From Corynebacterium crudilactis (lineage in GTDB: Bacteria; Actinomycetota; Actinomycetes; Mycobacteriales; Mycobacteriaceae): DNA of 64,000 nt. The position numbers and the translations under genes are program-made. This document shows positions 7,137 through 14,934 of the stretch, in pieces (position 1 is the first letter of the stretch; the number at the start of each line of letters is the position of its first letter). The stretch spans positions 819,358-883,357 of the forward strand of contig NZ_CP015622.1 of assembly GCF_001643015.1 (NCBI RefSeq), given 5' to 3'. A model generated the notes under the pieces. The model searched no databases. It was not told the DNA's origin and saw only the letters and a list, made by a program, of their open reading frames with translations.

Positions 7137-8527
7137 TGGCATTCATGCCGGAAAAGATTGACCTGAAACCAGCACCACCGGTGGCAGAGCGTATGGCCAA
7201 CGGGGAAATTCAAGTACCCCCAGACCTCACACCACCCGCCGATACCATTGATGAAGAGGGAAACCTCGTGCCCCATGAGTGGGAAACCACCATGGATAAC
7301 AGGGCACTACTGGCCATCTTCGCCAACCCTGCACTACGAGGCCTTGCCTACAATCAACTCGCAGAACGCCTAGATATCAAGCCCGGCGCGACACTGCCCT
7401 GGGCAGGTGGAAAAACGGTTAATTCTGCCACACGGGCAACGCTACGAATTTATCTGGGGTCTACTGCAGGAATCAGCAGTGCACGAATGGTTGATGAAGC
7501 ATTGGCAGCGCTCCCCACATTCCGTTCCTTTCACCCTGTGCGCGACTACCTGGATAACCTACCCGCGTGGGATGGAGTGCAACGTCTGGACACCATGTTG
7601 GTGGACTACCTGGGGGCAGAAGATACCGCCTATACCCGTGCAGTGACCCGTAAGACGTTCATAGCAGCCATTAGGCGCGCTTACACCCCTGGTTGCAAGC
7701 ATGACACCATGTTGGTGCTGTCCGGTCCCCAAGGACTAGGCAAATCAGAGTTAGTGCGCCGGGTGGCTAACGGCTGGTTCACCGACCAGTTGGGTATCTC
7801 CGATATGGATGATCCGAAAAAGGCGGCGGAAATAACCCTGGGTTCTTGGTTTGTGGAAGTGCCGGAACTGGTAGGGATGAACAAGACGGAAACCAATGCA
7901 GTGAAAGGATTCATCACCACGCAGGTTGATCGCTACCGGGCAGCGTATGCCGTGGATGCTACCGATCACCCGCGTGGCTATGTGCTCGTTGGCACCACCA
8001 ACGATGATGAATATTTACGGGATGTGACGGGTAACCGTCGTTTCTGGCCGGTGAAATGCTCCCCCACGCGTCAACACAGCCCGTTCAGTCTCACCACGGA
8101 ACACGTTGCCCTGGTGTGGGCAGAGGCCCTGCATTATCACCATGCGGGGGAGCCAACCTATCTCACTGATGAGTTGGTGGAGGTTGCCGAGCAGCGGCAG
8201 GGAGAGGCGCGACAGGTTGATGACTGGGAGGGCACCATAGGCCAATGGCTGGATAGGCCTGTATCCGAGGGGTGGGATGATATGCAGGAAAGTGAGCGTG
8301 ACAGTTTCCGACAGCCCCCCGGTGCGACGGGCCGGCGACACAGGGTATGCGCCATGGAAGTGTGGCTAGAGTGCCTAGGCGGAAGTAAGGACAGCTACAG
8401 TCAGTACCGTCAGGGTAAGAGGATTACCAGCGCGTTGCAGGCCCTGGGGTGGGTTAAGCCCGATGGGGCTACCCGTGGCGCATACGGGGTTCAAAAGTAT
8501 TGGCACCGCCCGAGCATGACCAAGTGA
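7136..8527 (+). CDS. VapE-family SF3-like replication helicase
   Basis: A 463-residue virulence-associated-protein-E type ATPase, the replicative helicase of many satellites and integrated plasmids. The Walker A is GPQGLGKSELVRR, followed by the family motifs GSWFVEVPELVGMNKTETNAVKGFIT, DRYRAAYAVDATDHPRGYVLVGTTN (sensor-like N) and the arginine motif YLRDVTGNRRFWPV. An N-terminal segment contains the family hallmark FHPVRDYLDNLPAWDGVQRLDTML. The C-terminus (from about 390) is probably a DNA-binding region. GTG 7136 overlaps the primase stop (TAGTG) with GGGGAGG upstream, so primase and helicase are made together. An iteron cluster follows directly, as expected for an origin next to its initiator. 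Confidence 0.9.
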   Translation: MAFMPEKIDLKPAPPVAERMANGEIQVPPDLTPPADTIDEEGNLVPHEWETTMDNRALLAIFANPALRGLAYNQLAERLDIKPGATLPWAGGKTVNSATRATLRIYLGSTAGISSARMVDEALAALPTFRSFHPVRDYLDNLPAWDGVQRLDTMLVDYLGAEDTAYTRAVTRKTFIAAIRRAYTPGCKHDTMLVLSGPQGLGKSELVRRVANGWFTDQLGISDMDDPKKAAEITLGSWFVEVPELVGMNKTETNAVKGFITTQVDRYRAAYAVDATDHPRGYVLVGTTNDDEYLRDVTGNRRFWPVKCSPTRQHSPFSLTTEHVALVWAEALHYHHAGEPTYLTDELVEVAEQRQGEARQVDDWEGTIGQWLDRPVSEGWDDMQESERDSFRQPPGATGRRHRVCAMEVWLECLGGSKDSYSQYRQGKRITSALQALGWVKPDGATRGAYGVQKYWHRPSMTK

Positions 8528-8780
8528 CAGGGGCTGTAACCACTGGGAGCAGTCGGTTACACACCGGTTACACCCATCGGTTACAGCCCATAACCCCAGC
8601 TCAATACCTATATTTACCTTCATTGTAACCAATGTAACTAGTAAATCTTCAAAAGGTAATTAGATAGCTTATATAGAAAAACTGGTTTCAACGGTTACAA
8701 AAACACTGACAAATTCCCATTGACCTGCATAAACGAGGTGTAACCGACTAGGTGCACGTGCACGGTTACACAGCTATCGC
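8528..8780. other. Iteron cluster, candidate replication origin of the element
   Basis: Eight exact copies of the 7-mer GGTTACA (either strand) fall in 236 bp: starts 8535(-), 8555(+), 8566(+), 8579(+), 8624(-), 8693(+), 8739(-), 8764(+). A ninth with one change is at 8633(-). Three are spaced 11-13 bp, about one helical turn. An A/T-rich stretch of about 70 bp (8640-8710) lies between two groups. The position right after the primase and helicase genes fits a replication origin. No gene covers it. Confidence 0.6.
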
Positions 8781-8825
8781 CGGCCCTTCACCACCCGGCA
8801 CGCCCTGGTGCTCGTGCACCTAGTC
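8746..8825. repeat. Long inverted repeat beside the iterons
   Basis: GACTAGGTGCACGTGCAC (8746-8763) is repeated inverted at 8808-8825 with one mismatch, 44 bp apart. The left arm is itself partly palindromic (GTGCACGTGCAC). It overlaps the edge of the iteron cluster; it may belong to the origin or be a regulatory or cruciform site. Confidence 0.6.
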
Positions 8826-8832
8826 GCGCCGG

Positions 8833-9177
8833 GTGACCGATCACACCAACGATTGGGAGGCACCACCGCTGTGGACTTCACCACGCCCAGCCCCCGGGTA
8901 CTGCAACACCCCCAAGGAATGATTAACTGCGTTCCTAGTGGGGGATCGACAACGGCACTACCCCAACCATGAAGGCAAGCTGATGCCGTACCCCACCCGC
9001 GTGGAGGAACCTCATATATGGCTGGCGACGTTCTACCGCATTGGTTACCGCAATGCCGCTGGCGCCGGCTTGACCGCCCCGACCAGATCATTTTTGTATC
9101 GTGGTGCCAGCATCCGTTTCCACCATGAAAATATATGTGGGAGCGGTATTGTTAACAGACCCGCCTCGCGCACGTAG
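8833..9177 (+). pseudogene. Possible decayed ORF interrupted by TGA
   Basis: From GTG 8833 one frame reads protein-like sequence (DHTNDWEAPPLWTSPRPAPGY), meets a TGA near 8929, and continues as LTAFLVGDRQRHYPNH and MPYPTRVEEPHIWLATFYRI to 9177. The composition looks like coding sequence, but I recognise no family and see no good ribosome binding site for it. A short overlapping frame from GTG 8871, with GGGAGG 10 nt upstream, is the alternative. The rest of the 8826-9360 gap shows nothing clear. Low confidence. Confidence 0.25.
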
Positions 9178-9361
9178 AGGGTACTTAACGCACATCCGCG
9201 TGCCAACATAGAGATCATCAGATTGACTTTGAAAGACCGTCAACAACACCCACAGGATAACCTTAACTAGGTAATAATTGTTCGACAATGCATGCTGACT
9301 GGGGCCACGCCCTATGTGGGGTACGCATTTGTGAGACCATGAGTTAAGAAAACTATCGCTA

Positions 9362-10621
9362 GTGCCCGAGGATTACATCACCATGCAGACCCCGCTTGAT
9401 CGTGCCGATATTAAACGTTACCTAGATGATTTCAGTTATGCATGGAGGACCCGGATCAACGGGTGGCGAGAAAGCGGACAAAAACACACAGAGAAGTCTT
9501 TTGCCCAGCAATATTGGTCAGATTTGTTGAAGTGTTTTGGTGTGATCCCGGAACGCATCGATTTGTTTGAACGTGACGCAGACCGAGCTAGCACAGGGAA
9601 CACCGGTTACATGGATCTGTTTTGGTCTGGTGTGGTCTTGGGTGAAGCTAAAAGCCTCGGCGCTGACCTGAAAAAGGCTCACGACCAAGCCCTCGATTAC
9701 CTATCCGGTGGTTCTATTGGACAACATGAGTTCCCTAAGTTCGTGCTCGTCTCTGACTTTGAAACCCTACGGTTAACCCAGCTGGGGGACGAAGCATGGA
9801 CCCTAGAGTTCACGGTAGATGATCTAACAGATTACGTGGATCAACTGATGTTTTTAGCGGGCCATGAGACCGTTACCAAACAGGAAGAACGGGAAGCGTC
9901 TATCCATGCGTCCCGGCTTATGGCAAACCTATTTAATGCCATGCTGGGGGAGAATATAGATGAAGGGGTGGGGGAGGAAGCCCCGACCGACCCAGAGGAA
10001 GAAGATGAACGGGTACAGCGCACGTCTATGTGGATGACACGTTTGCTGTTTGTCATGTTCGGTGATGATGCAGGTCTCTGGGAAGAGGATCTATTTTACC
10101 GGTTCGTCCTATACGACACCACACCCGCTAACCTGGGTTCCCAGCTTAACGCGTTATTCCAAGTGCTGAACACCCCAGAAAACCAGCGTCGCCGCGTCCC
10201 AGCGTCTATGGAGAAGTTTCCTTACGTTAACGGCTCTGTATTCAGTGACCCGCTCCCCTTAGAGTTCTTTGATGAAGGCATGCGTGATGCCCTTCTCGCT
10301 GCGTGTCGTTTCCACTGGACACGTATTAGCCCCGCCGTCTTTGGTGCCATGTTCCAACTGGTGAAGTCCAAAGAAGCCCGGCGCGCTGATGGGGAACACT
10401 ACACCTCTGAGACCAACATCTTAAAAGTCATTGAACCCCTGTTCTTAGATGAACTGCGTAAAGAAGCCAACCGGCTTATCGGCAATAAATCCACCCAGTC
10501 CAAGAGCTACGAAAATTCCGGGACAACCTGGCAGACATGGCTTTCTGCGACCCGGCCTGTGGCTGTGGAAACTTCCTCGTCGTGGCGTACCGGGAACTAC
10601 GCACCATTGAAACTGATGTGA
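9362..10621 (+). pseudogene. MmeI-like type IIL restriction-modification enzyme, N-terminal half (frameshifted)
   Basis: This frame carries the endonuclease and helical-spacer part of a single-chain restriction-modification enzyme of the MmeI type. Counting from ATG 9383 (GAGGA about 11 nt upstream), the PD-(D/E)xK site is D78 (GNTGYMDLFW), E88 and K90 (LGEAK), the same spacing as the MmeI endonuclease site. The spacer runs to FLDELRKEANRLIG, where these proteins lead directly into the methyltransferase motif. Here the frame instead runs on into unrelated residues and stops at 10621. The correct continuation lies in another frame from about 10489. One base appears to be missing near 10500-10510, for example in AAGAGCTACG, where an extra G would give K-E-L-R. 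GTG 9362 is an alternative start. Confidence 0.85.
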
Positions 10622-12195
10622 TCGTGGCCCTACGTGAAAAAGAAGGACTCACCACAGCGTCCCTAGACGTGTCATTGGACCAGAAGTTACGCATTAGCCA
10701 GTTCCACGGATTTGAACTCAACTGGTGGCCTGCAAAGATCGCAGAGACCGCCATGTTCCTCGTGGACCACCAAGCCAACCGAGAACTAGCGCGACGGGTA
10801 GGTGATGCTCCCAACCGCCTACCAATTAAGGTCACCGCCAACATTGTCCACGGTAACGCTCTCCAACTGGATTGGCAGGAAGAAATACCGCCAGTGAAGG
10901 GGCAGACCTACATCTTTGGTAACCCGCCGTTTATCGGCCAATACACCAAGACAGAGGAACAAACCGCTGATATGCGGGCTGTGTGGGGGAAGGACTATGA
11001 CGGGTATTTGGATTACGTCACCGGGTGGCATGCCAAGACTATGCAGTTACTTGCATCCCGGCGCGGTGAGTTTGCCTATGTGACCACTAACTCTATTACT
11101 CAAGGTCAGCCTGTTCCTGGTCTATTTGGTCCTCTTATCCGGGAGGGGTGGCGGATTAAGTTTGCCCACCGGACTTTCGCATGGGATTCAGAAGCACCGG
11201 GCAAAGCAGCTGTACACTGTGTCATCGTTGGTTTCACCCGCGACAGGGGAGTGAAGCAACGCCTATGGGATTACGAACATGTCAATGGTCCTGCTCATGA
11301 GATAACAGTGCGTACAGGAGTGAACGCCTATCTCGTAGATGGCGCAAATCTACTCGTAACGAAACGATCTAAACCGCTGTCCCCGGTTCTCTTACCCGTT
11401 ATCTATGGGTCAAAACCTACAGATGGGGGTTTCTTAGTTCCTAAGGCAGGGACACCACTCCCAGAGTCAGACCCGACCGCAATGAAATATGTGCGTAGAT
11501 TCGTTGGAGCAAAAGAACTTCTACAAGACACGTCACGGTGGTGTCTATGGATGAAGGTGGAAAACTTTGATCCTGCCGATGTTTCTAAGTCGCAATTCCT
11601 GAAAGAAAGAATTGAAAGCGTAAAAACCTTACGGGCGGAAAGCGGCAAAAAAGCTACCCGTGAAGCTGCGCATACACCCCATTTGTTTACAGAATTACGG
11701 CAGCCTGAGGTGGCTTATCTCTGCATTCCCAGCCATGTAAGCGAAACGCGCAGATATTGGACAGCACAGCGTTTTGGTGAGGATGTCATTTGTGGTAATG
11801 CGAACTTCCTAACGCCGGATCCTGATGGCTTTCAGTTCTCTTTAATTTCTTCCTCCATGTTCCTTGCATGGCAAAGGGCTATCGGCGGGCGTATTAAGTC
11901 AGATCTGCGATTTGCCAATACACTGACCTGGAATACTTTCCCAGTGCCAGAAGTAAATGATAAAACGCGTGCCGGGATCATTAAAGCCGGACGGGGAGTA
12001 CTTGAAGTACGTGCGCATCATCCAGAGCGTTCTCTAGCAGATCAGTACAACCCTCTTGCTATGGACCCTGAATTGGTGAAGGCACACGATAAGCTGGACC
12101 GGGCTGTAGATGTTGCCTTTGGTGCGCCCCGTAAATTGACCACCGAAGAACAACGGTTAGAAATTCTGTTTGCTTGTTATTCTGCCCTGATTTAG
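10537..12195 (+). pseudogene. MmeI-like type IIL restriction-modification enzyme, methyltransferase and specificity half (frameshifted)
   Basis: This is the continuation of the preceding frame. It has the SAM-binding motif I DPACGCGNFLVVAYREL (residues 5-21), a long insert typical of the family, the gamma-class N6-adenine catalytic motif NPPF (129-132), and a C-terminal target-recognition region ending near residue 552. Reading back from ATG 10537 the frame stays open to about 10489 and shows QELRKFRDNLADM, the normal lead-in to motif I, so the real protein was one chain of about 940 residues across both frames. As it stands the enzyme is broken unless the frameshift is a sequence error or is suppressed. 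A separate methyltransferase translated from ATG 10537 is possible but unlikely to fold. Confidence 0.85.
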
Positions 12196-12422
12196 AAACC
12201 CCCATATGCATCGTTTTCACCCACCCTATGTACGTGCCACCCTGTCCAAAGACCTCGGCATAAAATAATGATGTGAGCCAGTGCGATTGGGGTGCAGCAG
12301 CTATTTTTCGTGGTTGGATGAAAGCTATTAAAAGGAGCTACGGGAAAGTTACGGGAATGGCTCACCTTCCATCATAAAAAACCATGCCCTGAACAGGCAT
12401 TATGGCGTGATCGGGGTGAGTC
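12196..12422. other. Right end of the element, non-coding
   Basis: No gene is visible in these 227 bp. It holds an arm-type repeat (12339-12357), a short inverted repeat GCCCTGAACAGGC near 12386, and leads into the right att core. Confidence 0.6.
12339..12357 (+). repeat. Integrase arm-type repeat, right
   Basis: TACGGGAAAGTTACGGGAA matches 18 of 19 bases of the left repeat at 1791-1809 and has the same orientation. It lies 66 bp from the right att core. Confidence 0.6.
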
Positions 12423-12436
12423 CCCGGCAGCTCCAC
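12423..12436 (+). repeat. Right attachment core (att)
   Basis: CCCGGCAGCTCCAC, identical to 1663-1676. It is followed by CA, so that ACCA is complete here: the original ssrA end with encoded CCA is on this side. Element-derived sequence precedes it (GGGGTGAGTC), so this copy is not part of a tmRNA. Confidence 0.88.
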
Positions 12437-12437
12437 C

Positions 12438-12483
12438 AAAACGAAGTTTCCCCACACCAAATGGCGTGGGGAAACTTCGTTTT
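12438..12483 (+). terminator. Native ssrA terminator, now separated from ssrA
   Basis: A perfect 18-bp stem, AAAACGAAGTTTCCCCAC with its complement ending in TTTT, and a 10-nt loop. It directly follows the right att core, so it is the ancestral terminator of ssrA displaced by about 10.8 kb. Confidence 0.88.
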
Positions 12484-12566
12484 TCTTTACTAGCAGCCGT
12501 ATTTTTAAGGAATGGCCAGTTAAAATTTTAGTTTAATCTAATCCACTCGGGGGGAACTATTTAAAT

Positions 12567-13094
12567 ATGTGGAAAAGTTGTGAGTTTTATGTAAACATCC
12601 TTGGTATGAGAATTTTACGCAAATTTACAGCAGCCGTAATTGCTGCAACTATAACTTTTTCAGGAATTACTGTTGCTAACGCTCAGTCTTTCTCTAGTGG
12701 TAGTAGTGGCTCATCTTTTCTTGTTGATGATTCCCGTTACAGTGCTGAAGGGTTTTTGGCTGATTATAAGCAGCTTTATCTTGCTAAGGGATATACCTTC
12801 ATTGATGCTCCTGAATTGATCGCAGAGTATTCAAGCAAAGCTCTGAATGAAAGGTATGTTTCTTACCTTCCTAACGGTAACGGTATCTTTGATGATTCTT
12901 TCGGACATATTTTTGAGGGGTACTCGCCGAAAGTTCAACGAATTAAGCATCATGGGCACAACATTCAGTTTGACCGTGAAAGTACAGTCCTTTCTCCTGC
13001 TGGCGAAGGGGAACGTGTAGCGATCGATATCATCAGTGACGATGTTTACTATTATATTGTGAGCATTGTGTTTAATGAGCGTTACCAGGGGTAA
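12567..13094 (+). CDS. Small secreted protein, function unknown
   Basis: A 175-residue protein with a signal peptide: a basic n-region (MRILRKF), a hydrophobic core (TAAVIAATITFSGITV) and a cleavage site after ANA. The mature part of about 130 residues is soluble and starts with a Ser/Gly-rich stretch (SFSSGSSGSS). I recognise no family. ATG 12567 has GGGGGGAA about 10 nt upstream; ATG 12606 begins right at the signal peptide but has a weaker site. It is the first host gene after the integrated element, and its base composition is A/T-richer than the neighbours, hinting at acquired DNA. Followed by a terminator-like hairpin. Confidence 0.7.
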   Translation: MWKSCEFYVNILGMRILRKFTAAVIAATITFSGITVANAQSFSSGSSGSSFLVDDSRYSAEGFLADYKQLYLAKGYTFIDAPELIAEYSSKALNERYVSYLPNGNGIFDDSFGHIFEGYSPKVQRIKHHGHNIQFDRESTVLSPAGEGERVAIDIISDDVYYYIVSIVFNERYQG

Positions 13095-13109
13095 GGCTGG
13101 TTCATGGAG

Positions 13110-13136
13110 CCCTCAACTTATATGGTTGGGGGTTTT
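13110..13136 (+). terminator. Intrinsic terminator of the secreted-protein gene
   Basis: CCCTCAAC, short loop, GTTGGGGG (one G-T pair), followed by TTTTCTTT. Confidence 0.65.
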
Positions 13137-13280
13137 CTTTCGGGAATTGCCCCCGGGGTCTTTAAGCCAATAGCCCTGGGAATTTTCCAATAATTGGTAA
13201 AAAATAATAATGGGTGTACAGTGATCATCGAAGCAAACAGCGCAAGCATGTGGTTTCAAATATGTAGCAATACATAGCGT

Positions 13281-13354
13281 CGCGGGGTGGAGCAGCTCGG
13301 TAGCTCGCTGGGCTCATAACCCAGAGGTCGTAGGTTCGAATCCTGCCCCCGCTA
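13281..13354 (+). tRNA. Initiator tRNA-fMet (CAT)
   Basis: A full cloverleaf of 74 nt without encoded CCA. The anticodon arm is CTGGG-CTCATAA-CCCAG, with the three G-C pairs that mark initiator tRNA. The acceptor stem starts with C1, which is mismatched to position 72, another initiator feature. The T-arm is GTAGGTTCGAATCC. A strong terminator follows. The 3' half may have served as an integration target (see 14223-14243). Confidence 0.94.
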
Positions 13355-13362
13355 CTAAGTTC

Positions 13363-13400
13363 CAAGGATCCCCCTCAACTTCGGTTGAGGGGGATCCTTG
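13363..13400 (+). terminator. Terminator of tRNA-fMet
   Basis: A perfect 17-bp stem CAAGGATCCCCCTCAAC with a TTCG tetraloop. The T-run after it is poor, but the hairpin is very stable. Confidence 0.8.
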
Positions 13401-13499
13401 CGTTTCTACATTTGGTTAGGCTGAGGCTACTCGTCGGCAGTGCTGACTTAAAGAAAATGCGTGTGAATAAACCACCAATCCACCACTATGGGCCCTTGT

Positions 13500-13876
13500 T
13501 TAGGGTTTATAAAAGCCTCGGAGCCGAGTTGCGATTATTTCTACATCTGGGTGGTTCTCGGCAATATCTATCACAAGATCAAACCAGTCATCATCGGTGA
13601 TCAGACGATCGTCTATCCGTAGGCTCGTAGCAGCAATGAGCACAGCAGCACTCGGAGCCGTTTATTTCCGTCCAGAAGTGGATGGTTGGCTTCGATGCTG
13701 TCTAGCAGTGCTCCAGTTTTATTCCATACATCTGGGTAGAGATCATTGCCTCCGAATGTGGCCCAAGGGCGCTCCAGGGCGGAAGATAGTAGACCCCAAT
13801 CACGGGAATGAAATCCATGTTCTTCCAGCCATGGACGTAGAACTTCAAGTTGGAAGAGTACTCGTGGGTTACTCAT
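13500..13876 (-). pseudogene. Doc-type (Fic fold) toxin, frameshifted
   Basis: The minus strand from ATG 13876 encodes 87 residues up to a premature stop, including NHPLLDGNKR, the Fic/Doc active-site motif (H-P-x-x-D-G-N-K-R). A one-base shift after this motif restores the rest: APSAAVLIAATSLRIDD, RLITDDDWFDLVIDIAENH and PDVEIIATRLRGFYKP, ending at 13500. Doc-family toxins AMPylate or phosphorylate targets such as EF-Tu. The lesion is at about 13650 in AAACGGCTCCGA, which has one base too many for the family sequence. Its ATG overlaps the stop of the antitoxin reading frame (ATGA), the normal toxin-antitoxin coupling. Confidence 0.75.
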
Positions 13877-14079
13877 GCGTCTTTGAGTCGATCCATCAGT
13901 GAGCTTCTACTAGAGAAAATTTCATCCAAGGCGTGAGTTGCAGATTCTCGTGTCTGGGTGCGTTCCCATTGTTGCTGGATAAGTGCGGTAATTACTTGCT
14001 ACTTTGACCGTCCTTCGAAAGATGCGAGGTCGGAAAGCTGTTGAGACTCTTCTGGTGTTAATCGGAGGTTGATAGCCAT
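13873..14079 (-). pseudogene. Antitoxin of the Doc pair, internal stop
   Basis: A 68-codon frame, MAINLRLTPEESQQLSDLAS then FEGRSK, followed by a TAG at 13999-14001, then QVITALIQQQWERTQTRESA and THALDEIFSSRSSLMDRLKDA to the stop at 13873. The N-terminus is a ribbon-helix-helix DNA-binding segment (NLRLTPEE...L..LA...GRSK); the C-terminus would neutralise the toxin. The stop falls where the family usually has E or Q, so a single change killed the gene. Toxin and antitoxin are both inactivated, which fits neutral decay after the toxin was lost. Confidence 0.7.
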
Positions 14080-14112
14080 ACTTAGTAGTACCGTTTTAGT
14101 ACCACTAGTGTA
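14080..14112 (-). promoter_or_regulatory. Likely operator/promoter of the toxin-antitoxin pair
   Basis: Repeated TAGTACC-type sequences (AGTACCGTTTTAGTACC near 14088-14104) lie just upstream of the antitoxin start. Repeats like this are usual operators for ribbon-helix-helix antitoxins. Inference. Confidence 0.35.
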
Positions 14113-14222
14113 TAGGGAGATCGGATCTCTCCGTATGGGAGTCAAATCGTCATGACTATTTGACGCATGATCGGTGAAAGAAACAGTGCTCAAGAAGGTA
14201 CAGAATTTCGCAGGTATAGACC

Positions 14223-14243
14223 CATAGCCCAGAGGCTGTAGGT
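14223..14243 (+). repeat. tRNA-fMet-like fragment, possible old attachment remnant
   Basis: CATAGCCCAGAGGCTGTAGGT matches 18 of 21 bases of the initiator tRNA anticodon-loop to T-arm segment at 13315-13335. Same strand, about 0.9 kb downstream, with the decayed toxin-antitoxin pair between. It may be a degenerate att copy of a former element. Confidence 0.4.
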
Positions 14244-14298
14244 CTTGGCTTAAGTGGGGACTCCCCGCGGGTGGAGGGGAGCGTCGAAAAGCAAAAAA

Positions 14299-14332
14299 CC
14301 GGCACAACCGCAAAGGTTGCACCGGCGTGGAT
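14299..14332 (-). terminator. Terminator of the VKOR-family gene
   Basis: On the minus strand: GCCGGTGCAACC, loop TTTGC, GGTTGTGCCGG, then TTTTTTGC. The stem has a small mismatch; position is about 12 bp after the stop codon at 14344. Confidence 0.75.
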
Positions 14333-14343
14333 CGCTGGAATTC

Positions 14344-14934
14344 CTAGAACATGAAGCGGAATGACCACACTGCAGCGACTGCGAAAAGCAGTAGCCAGAC
14401 AATTGCGATTGCCCACTTGTATTTATAAAGCGCGTTGACGAAAGCGCTATTGGAGCCGCTGAAAGTTTTCACGTTCCATGCGGTGACCACTGTAAATAGG
14501 ATGATGCTTACTGTCCAAACGCCCATGCAATAAGGGCAGAGTGAGCGAATTATTGACATGGACTGGTAAGCCAGCCAGTGGCAGAACATCATCGCAAAAG
14601 TGAGCCCGATCTGTGTGCAGAACCAGAACCAGCCCCGGAAACGGCCACCGGCTAGAATTCCCGCGCCGATAATGGCAACTGCAGGAAAGCCGGCAATGCC
14701 GATGAGTGGATTCGGGATTCCGAAGGCGTTTGCTTGCCCAGATCGCATCACATTGCCACAGGCGAGAACCTCATTGAAATCGCAACTGGTGATGTGATCC
14801 GGGTTCTCTAGGATAAGCAGCTTTTCGGCCATGATGATGACCGACAAAATGAGACCGATGATTCCACCGATAAGTAACAACCAACCAAGCCACGTGGGAG
14901 CCTTGGGCGGAGCGATTTGGGTTTCGGTTGACAC
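14344..14934 (-). CDS. Vitamin K epoxide reductase (VKOR) family membrane protein
   Basis: A 196-residue integral membrane protein with about five membrane segments (for example WLGWLLLIGGIIGLILSVII and WAIAIVWLLLFAVAAVW). Four conserved cysteines are present: C51 and C59 in the first periplasmic loop (TSCDFNEVLACG) and the quinone-facing pair C133-x-x-C136 (SLCPYCMGVW). This is the bacterial VKOR pattern. Such proteins re-oxidise DsbA-like enzymes with electrons passed to menaquinone, which drives disulfide formation in exported proteins of actinobacteria. It stands alone on the minus strand, divergent from the siderophore operon. ATG 14934 is the chosen start (MSTETQIAPPK), with GGAGACCTCCGG upstream. 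Confidence 0.9.
   Translation of the reverse strand: MSTETQIAPPKAPTWLGWLLLIGGIIGLILSVIIMAEKLLILENPDHITSCDFNEVLACGNVMRSGQANAFGIPNPLIGIAGFPAVAIIGAGILAGGRFRGWFWFCTQIGLTFAMMFCHWLAYQSMSIIRSLCPYCMGVWTVSIILFTVVTAWNVKTFSGSNSAFVNALYKYKWAIAIVWLLLFAVAAVWSFRFMF

Larger units (their letters stand above)
1663..12436. mobile_element. Integrative element in ssrA (PICI-like satellite or small integrative element)
   Basis: The element is bounded by an exact 14-bp direct repeat, CCCGGCAGCTCCAC, at 1663-1676 (inside the ssrA T-arm and acceptor) and 12423-12436. Order inside: terminator, integrase arm-type repeats, tyrosine integrase, unknown gene, IS1380-type IS, excisionase-like gene, unknown gene, Prim-Pol primase, VapE helicase, iteron cluster, degraded region, MmeI-like restriction-modification gene (frameshifted), arm-type repeats. 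All element genes outside the IS read left to right. There are no visible structural, packaging, lysis or conjugation genes. Autonomous replication plus integration plus defence cargo suggests a phage-inducible-island type of satellite; that is inference, and a plasmid-like integrative element is possible. Confidence 0.85.

Noticed and set aside
9088..9288. Minus-strand 66-codon frame before the restriction gene
   Set aside because: No family and no support, despite a hydrophobic start; region composition is non-coding.
10480..10540. Programmed frameshift joining the two restriction-modification halves
   Set aside because: No slippery heptamer, stimulatory hairpin or homopolymer is visible at the overlap; a simple missing base explains it better.
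13385..13902. Plus-strand open frames after tRNA-fMet
   Set aside because: They are shadows of the decayed Doc toxin on the minus strand, which has the recognisable motifs.
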